Assembly (NCBI GenBank): GCA_963557075.1
Contig: CAUWDA010000009.1
Location: 1 to 64,000 of the forward strand
From: Flavonifractor sp963557075
GTDB lineage: Bacteria > Bacillota > Clostridia > Oscillospirales > Oscillospiraceae
Length of the DNA: 64,000 nt
Direction: 5' to 3'
Made by a program: the position numbers and the translations under genes
Shown: piece after piece, positions 60,141 through 64,000 of the stretch
Layout of the letters: every line of letters begins with the position of its first letter
Numbering within the stretch: the stretch's first letter is position 1
Notes under the pieces: model-generated
Told to the model about the DNA's origin: nothing
What the model saw: the letters and a program-made list of their open reading frames with translations, nothing else
The model's database searches: none

Positions 60141-60788
60141 ATGAATACCTTGAATGAAGCGATTTCCAACATCGGCGTTGTGCCGGTGATCAAACTCAAC
60201 CACCCCGAGCGGGATGCGGCGGCCCTGGCCAATGCCCTGTGCGAGGGCGGCGTGCCTGTGGCCGAGGTGACCTTCCGGGCTGCCGGCGCCGCCACCGCCA
60301 TCAAGCTCATGCGGGAGGCCAAGCCTGACATGCTGGTGGGCGCGGGCACTGTGCTCACCACCGCTCAGGTGGACGAGGCCCTGGAGGCCGGCGCCAGCTT
60401 TATCGTGACCCCCGGCCTGGACGTGGAGCTGGTGAAGTACTGCCAGTCCAAGGGCGTGCCCATTTTCCCCGGCTGCACCACCGCCACGGACTATCACGCC
60501 GCCTACAAGCTGGGCCTGGAGGTGCTGAAGTTCTTCCCCGCTGAGCAGTCCGGCGGCCTGTCCAAGATCAAGGCCCTGAGCGCCCCCTTCCCCATGTTCA
60601 AGGTCATGCCCACCGGCGGCATCTCCCTGAAGAATCTGAAGGACTATCTGGACTGCCCCGTCATCTGTGCCTGCGGCGGCTCCTACATGGTCACCAGCGA
60701 TCTGATCGACAACCAGAAGTGGGACGAGATCACCGCGCTGTGCAAGGAGTCCGTGGCCATCGTGAAGCAGGCCCGGGGCAACGGCTGA
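60141..60788 (+). CDS. eda: KDPG/KHG aldolase
   Basis: Eda splits 2-keto-3-deoxy-6-phosphogluconate to pyruvate and glyceraldehyde 3-phosphate. The 215-residue protein has EVTFRAAGA with the catalytic glutamate, GAGTVLT, the Schiff-base lysine in VLKFFPAEQ and MPTGGIS. GGAG lies eight bases before the ATG at 60141. Its substrate is made by the kinase encoded next. Confidence 0.95.
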   Translation: MNTLNEAISNIGVVPVIKLNHPERDAAALANALCEGGVPVAEVTFRAAGAATAIKLMREAKPDMLVGAGTVLTTAQVDEALEAGASFIVTPGLDVELVKYCQSKGVPIFPGCTTATDYHAAYKLGLEVLKFFPAEQSGGLSKIKALSAPFPMFKVMPTGGISLKNLKDYLDCPVICACGGSYMVTSDLIDNQKWDEITALCKESVAIVKQARGNG

Positions 60789-60898
60789 CCCTGTACCGCA
60801 GCGGCTGCGGCAGACTGACCGGAATAATAAAAATCTGCGGCTCTGGGCCCCGCCCGTCAGGCGGGGCGCGGGGCGGCAAACAGGAGGAATCCGAACAT

Positions 60899-61924
60899 AT
60901 GAAAGTTGTTACCTTCGGCGAGCTGATGATCCGGCTCCAGCCTTATAATTACGAGCGATTTGTCCAGGCCGATCACCTGGAGTTCTCCTTCGGCGGCGGC
61001 GAGGCCAACGTGGCGGTGTCCCTGGCCAACTACGGCATGGACGCCATGTTCGTCACCAAGCTGCCTGCCCACGCCATCGGCCAGGCGGCGGTCAACTCCC
61101 TGCGCCGGTACGGCGTGGATACCAGCGCCATCGTCCGGGGCGGCGACCGCGTGGGCATCTACTTCAACGAGAAGGGCGCTTCCCAGCGGGGCAGCGTGTG
61201 CATCTATGACCGCGCCCACTCCGCCATTCAGGAGTCCCAGCCCTCCGACTTCGATTGGGACAGCATTTTTGAGGGGGCCGACTGGTTCCACTTCACCGGC
61301 ATCACCCCCGCTCTGGGCGCCAACCTGGTGGAGACCTGTGAGGCGGCCTGCAAGGCGGCCAAGGCCCGCGGCGTGAAGATCTCCTGCGACCTGAACTACC
61401 GGGGCAAGCTGTGGACCCGGGAGCAGGCCCGGGAGGCCATGACCCGCCTGTGCCAGTATGTGGACGTGTGCATCTCCAACGAGGAGGACGCCAAGGACGT
61501 ATTCGGCATCGAGGCTGAGGCCACCGACATCTATGCCGGCAGCCTGAACCACGAGGGCTACAAGTCTGTGGCCAAGCAGCTGGCCGATAAGTTCGGCTTT
61601 GAGAAGGTGGCCATCACCCTGCGTGAGTCCCACTCCGCCTTCGATAACGGCTGGAGCGCCATGCTGTACGACGTGGCTTCCGACGAGTACTGCTTCTCCA
61701 AGAAGTACGCCCTGCACATCATCGACCGCGTGGGCGGCGGCGACAGCTTCGGCGGCGGCCTGATCTACGCCCTGCTGTCCGGCAAGTCCACCCAGGAGGC
61801 GGTGGAGTTCGCCGTGGCGGCTTCCGCCCTCAAGCACTCCGTGGAGGGTGACTACAACATGGTCACCGTGTCCGAGGTGGAGAAGCTGGCCGGCGGCGAC
61901 GGCTCCGGCCGGATCCAGCGGTAA
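60899..61924 (+). CDS. kdgK: 2-keto-3-deoxygluconate kinase
   Basis: A 341-residue PfkB-family sugar kinase with FGGGEANVAVSLANYG at the N-terminus and the catalytic DRVGGGDSFGGG near the C-terminus. In this operon it should phosphorylate 2-keto-3-deoxygluconate for Eda. CAGGAGG precedes the ATG. It is the last gene of the glucuronide run and is followed by a terminator at 61964. Confidence 0.92.
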   Translation: MKVVTFGELMIRLQPYNYERFVQADHLEFSFGGGEANVAVSLANYGMDAMFVTKLPAHAIGQAAVNSLRRYGVDTSAIVRGGDRVGIYFNEKGASQRGSVCIYDRAHSAIQESQPSDFDWDSIFEGADWFHFTGITPALGANLVETCEAACKAAKARGVKISCDLNYRGKLWTREQAREAMTRLCQYVDVCISNEEDAKDVFGIEAEATDIYAGSLNHEGYKSVAKQLADKFGFEKVAITLRESHSAFDNGWSAMLYDVASDEYCFSKKYALHIIDRVGGGDSFGGGLIYALLSGKSTQEAVEFAVAASALKHSVEGDYNMVTVSEVEKLAGGDGSGRIQR

Positions 61925-61963
61925 CCCACCGGGGACCGGGCCTGTTGGCTCAGACCAAAAAAC

Positions 61964-62000
61964 AAAAAGGGGCTTGCTGCCACGCAGCAAGCCCCTTTTT
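61964..62000 (+). terminator. Terminator of the glucuronide operon
   Basis: AAAAAGGGGCTTGCTGC pairs perfectly with its complement, loop CAC, ending in five T. Confidence 0.93.
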
Positions 62001-62072
62001 GGCTCCCTGCCGCCTGTCTTGTGCCTGCCGGGGGCGGTTTTTCAAAATCTATGCCGCATAGGCTCCCAATAC

Positions 62073-62101
62073 TTGACTTTTGTGCCGCAAATGCATAAAA
62101 T
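62073..62101 (+). promoter_or_regulatory. Promoter of proS
   Basis: TTGACT (62073-62078) and TAAAAT (62096-62101), 17-base spacer. The short leader has no T-box sequence. Confidence 0.8.
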
Positions 62102-62146
62102 AAATAGACCCCGTTTGTATTTCATGATAAAGGATTGAGAATAGAT

Positions 62147-63586
62147 ATGGCACAGGACAAAAAGCAGGTGGAACAGATCACCGATATGGAGGTGGACTTC
62201 GCCAAGTGGTTCACCGACGTGTGTAAAAAGGCCGAGCTCATCGACTACTCCTCCATCAAGGGCGTATTTATCTACCGGCCCTACGGCTACGCCATCTGGG
62301 AGAATTTCCAGAAGATCCTGGACGAGAAGTTCAAGGAGACCGGTCACGAGAACGTGTACCTCCCCTTGCTCATCCCTGAGTCCCTGCTCCAGAAGGAGAA
62401 GGACCACGTAGAGGGCTTTGCCCCCGAGTGCGCCTGGGTGACCATGGGCGGCTCCGAGAAGCTGGAGGAGCGTTACTGCATCCGCCCCACCAGCGAGACT
62501 CTGTTCTGTGAGCACTACAAGAATATCATCCACTCCCACCGGGACCTGCCCAAGCTGTACAACCAGTGGTGCTCCGTGCTGCGGTGGGAAAAGACCTCCC
62601 GCCCCTTCCTGCGTCACCGGGAGTTCCTCTGGCAGGAGGGCCACACCATGCACGCCACCGCTGAGGAGGCCATCGCTGAGACCGAGCAGATGTTCAACAT
62701 CTACGCCGACTTCTGCGAGAATTACCTGGCCATGCCGGTGGTAAAGGGCCGCAAGACCGACAAGGAGAAGTTCTCCGGCGCCGAGGCCACCTACACCGTG
62801 GAGTGCATGATGCACGACAAGAAGGCCCTTCAGGCCGGTACCTCCCACTATTTCGGCGACGGCTTTGCCCGGGCCTTTGACATCACCTTTGCCGGCAAGG
62901 ACAACCAGCCCCACCACCCCTTCCAGACCTCCTGGGGCGTGTCTACCCGGCTCATCGGCGGCGTCATCATGACCCACGGCGACAACAACGGTCTGGTGCT
63001 GCCCCCCCGCATCGCCCCCACTCAGGTCATCATCATCCCCGTGGCCCAGCACAAGGCCGGTGTCATCGAGGCCAACCAGGCCGTCATGGACCGGCTGAAG
63101 GCCGCCGGGATCCGGGTGAAGATGGACGCCTCCGAGCAGTCTGCCGGCTGGAAGTTTGCCGAGTACGAGATGAAGGGCGTGCCCCTGCGGCTGGAGATGG
63201 GCCCCAAGGATATAGAGAAGAACCAGTGCGTGCTGGTCCGCCGGGACAACGGCGAGAAGAGCTTTGTCTCCCTGGACAACATCGAGGAGACGGTGGCCGC
63301 CATGCTGGATACGGTGCAGCAGGGCCTGTACAACAAGGCCAAGAAGAACCTGGACGACAACACCTACGCCTGCTCCACCGTGGAGGAGGTCAAGGAGAAG
63401 ATGTCCACCCAGGGCGGCTTCGCCAAGACCATGTGGTGCGGCGACGAGGCCTGCGAGCTGAAGATGAAGGAGCTGGCCGGTGTGTCCTCCCGCTGCATCC
63501 CCCTGGAGCAGGAGCATCTGGGCGATGTGTGCCCCGTCTGCGGCAAGCCTGCCAAGCACATGGTGTACTGGGGCGTGGCTTACTGA
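62147..63586 (+). CDS. proS: Prolyl-tRNA synthetase, short (editing-less) type
   Basis: The enzyme charges tRNA(Pro) with proline. The 479-residue protein is the archaeal/eukaryote-like form: class II motifs (RPTSETLFCEHY; RHREFLWQEGHTMHA), the anticodon-binding domain (APTQVIIIPV) and a C-terminal domain with cysteines (CGDEACE, CPVCGKP) that usually binds zinc. The INS editing insertion of typical bacterial ProRS is absent, so mischarged tRNA needs separate proofreading. AAAGGA lies 12 bases before the ATG at 62147. Confidence 0.95.
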   Translation: MAQDKKQVEQITDMEVDFAKWFTDVCKKAELIDYSSIKGVFIYRPYGYAIWENFQKILDEKFKETGHENVYLPLLIPESLLQKEKDHVEGFAPECAWVTMGGSEKLEERYCIRPTSETLFCEHYKNIIHSHRDLPKLYNQWCSVLRWEKTSRPFLRHREFLWQEGHTMHATAEEAIAETEQMFNIYADFCENYLAMPVVKGRKTDKEKFSGAEATYTVECMMHDKKALQAGTSHYFGDGFARAFDITFAGKDNQPHHPFQTSWGVSTRLIGGVIMTHGDNNGLVLPPRIAPTQVIIIPVAQHKAGVIEANQAVMDRLKAAGIRVKMDASEQSAGWKFAEYEMKGVPLRLEMGPKDIEKNQCVLVRRDNGEKSFVSLDNIEETVAAMLDTVQQGLYNKAKKNLDDNTYACSTVEEVKEKMSTQGGFAKTMWCGDEACELKMKELAGVSSRCIPLEQEHLGDVCPVCGKPAKHMVYWGVAY

Positions 63587-63638
63587 TCCAAAGCGAAACA
63601 AGAAACAGGTGGCCTGCTGCAAGCTGCGCAGACCGCAC

Positions 63639-63760
63639 AAAAGACCTGTCATTCCGAGAAAAATGGCCGCCCACCGGGCGGCCGTTTTTCGTGGGGATCC
63701 GGCTCAATTCGCTGCGAAAACGGATCGCCACGCCAGTGTGCTCACTGGCTCGCAATGACG
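63639..63760. repeat. Dispersed intergenic repeat, copy 2 (inverted)
   Basis: Reverse complement of the repeat at 25-158: AAGACCTGTCATTCC, a hairpin GGCCGCCC/GGGCGGCC, CGTGGGGATCC and the outer GTGTGCTCACTGGCTCGCAA segment, itself partly palindromic. It lies between proS and the convergent ABC ATPase gene and can serve as terminator. Confidence 0.8.
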
Positions 63761-63814
63761 GACCTGTGCAGAGGGTCGATTTTGCAACAGGCCCTTTTTA
63801 CAGGAATGGATCGT

Positions 63815-64000
63815 TTATCGGGCAAAATCAAGAAAGGCCCGGGTGGCGGCCTGGCGGGGCGACGTGAGGACCTGCCCGGCGTCGCCCTGCTCCACCAGAT
63901 GGCCGCCCTGAAGAAAGAGGACCTGGTCGGCGGTGCGTCGGGCCTGGGGCAGGGCGTGGGTGACCAGAAGCACCGTGCAGCCTGTTCTGGCCTGGTACTC
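63815..64000 (-). CDS. ABC transporter ATP-binding protein, C-terminal part
   Basis: The window cuts this minus-strand gene; the last 61 codons are visible. They contain the H-loop in LLVTHALPQARRTADQVLFL, followed by the GGHLVEQGDAGQVL segment typical of the end of an ABC ATPase. The end resembles phosphate or tungstate importers, but the substrate cannot be told from this piece. Confidence 0.85.
   Translation of the reverse strand, partial: EYQARTGCTVLLVTHALPQARRTADQVLFLQGGHLVEQGDAGQVLTSPRQAATRAFLDFAR

Noticed and set aside
62001..62146. Proline T-box leader before proS
   Set aside because: The T-box sequence and antiterminator/terminator pair are absent; an ordinary promoter and short leader suffice.
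1..64000. Prophage, integrative element or insertion sequence
   Set aside because: No integrase, transposase, relaxase or phage structural gene was recognised, and gene content is mostly chromosomal core or metabolic.

Overview
The window is one stretch of a high-GC chromosome from a Gram-positive, endospore-forming anaerobe of the Clostridia, most likely a gut Oscillospiraceae close to Flavonifractor, Lawsonibacter or Pseudoflavonifractor. The evidence is the gene repertoire: Firmicute-type lexA, rplU-prp-rpmA with an extended L27, YaaL/BofA and PdaB-like sporulation proteins, CIRCE, and a yybP-ykoY riboswitch. Strong GGAGG ribosome-binding sites, near-consensus sigma-A promoters, GTG/TTG starts and the glycan genes agree with this. 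The genus is an inference. I saw no rRNA, tRNA, CRISPR array, prophage or intact insertion sequence.

Layout. 0-8.6 kb: an HPr-like protein, mtaB, a lipoprotein peptidase, a thyA-folA-Nudix operon, a DnaA-box-like cluster, mnmE, and a Nudix/ArsC-like pair. 8.7-20 kb: a lipoprotein, CIRCE-controlled htpG, small and secreted proteins, ybaK, an M42 peptidase, recJ and rel. 20-25 kb: a small protein, an ATP-grasp ligase, an Asp/Glu racemase, a divergent MurE-like ligase and a QueG-like protein, which together suggest addition of a D-amino acid to cell-wall precursors. 25-30.5 kb: TetR with a PhlG/phloretin-hydrolase-like enzyme, a MerR-controlled MATE pump, and a LytTR/DUF3021 pair. 30.5-33.7 kb: a lexA-ogt-exoA repair operon and a ferredoxin/membrane-protein pair. 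33.8-36.7 kb: a P-type ATPase behind a manganese riboswitch. 37-43.5 kb: sporulation and envelope genes, L21-Prp-L27, obgE and a polysaccharide deacetylase. 43.8-62 kb: an AgrA/AgrC-like two-component system followed by a polar run of glycosidases (two GH3, one GH2), a GPH symporter and a complete glucuronate catabolic set (uxaC, uxuA, fructuronate reductase, eda, kdgK). 62-64 kb: proS and the end of an ABC transporter ATPase on the minus strand.

Two features stand out. First, several intergenic regions (about 12.4-12.7, 19.8-20.0 and 21.5-21.8 kb, perhaps 3.96-4.04 kb) carry arrays of hairpins whose loops are conserved (GTGAA, TAT, CGCATGT, CTGCG) while the stem sequences differ, and whose modules keep a consistent order. 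This looks like a structured mobile or RNA element family that I do not recognise. One copy lies behind a 14-codon relic of a second racemase gene; another is bracketed by two nearly identical terminators. Second, the glucuronide locus appears to be controlled by an Agr-type LytTR regulator, with direct repeats and a palindrome at the first GH3 promoter, and it encodes a circularly permuted GH3 anchored in the membrane at both ends.
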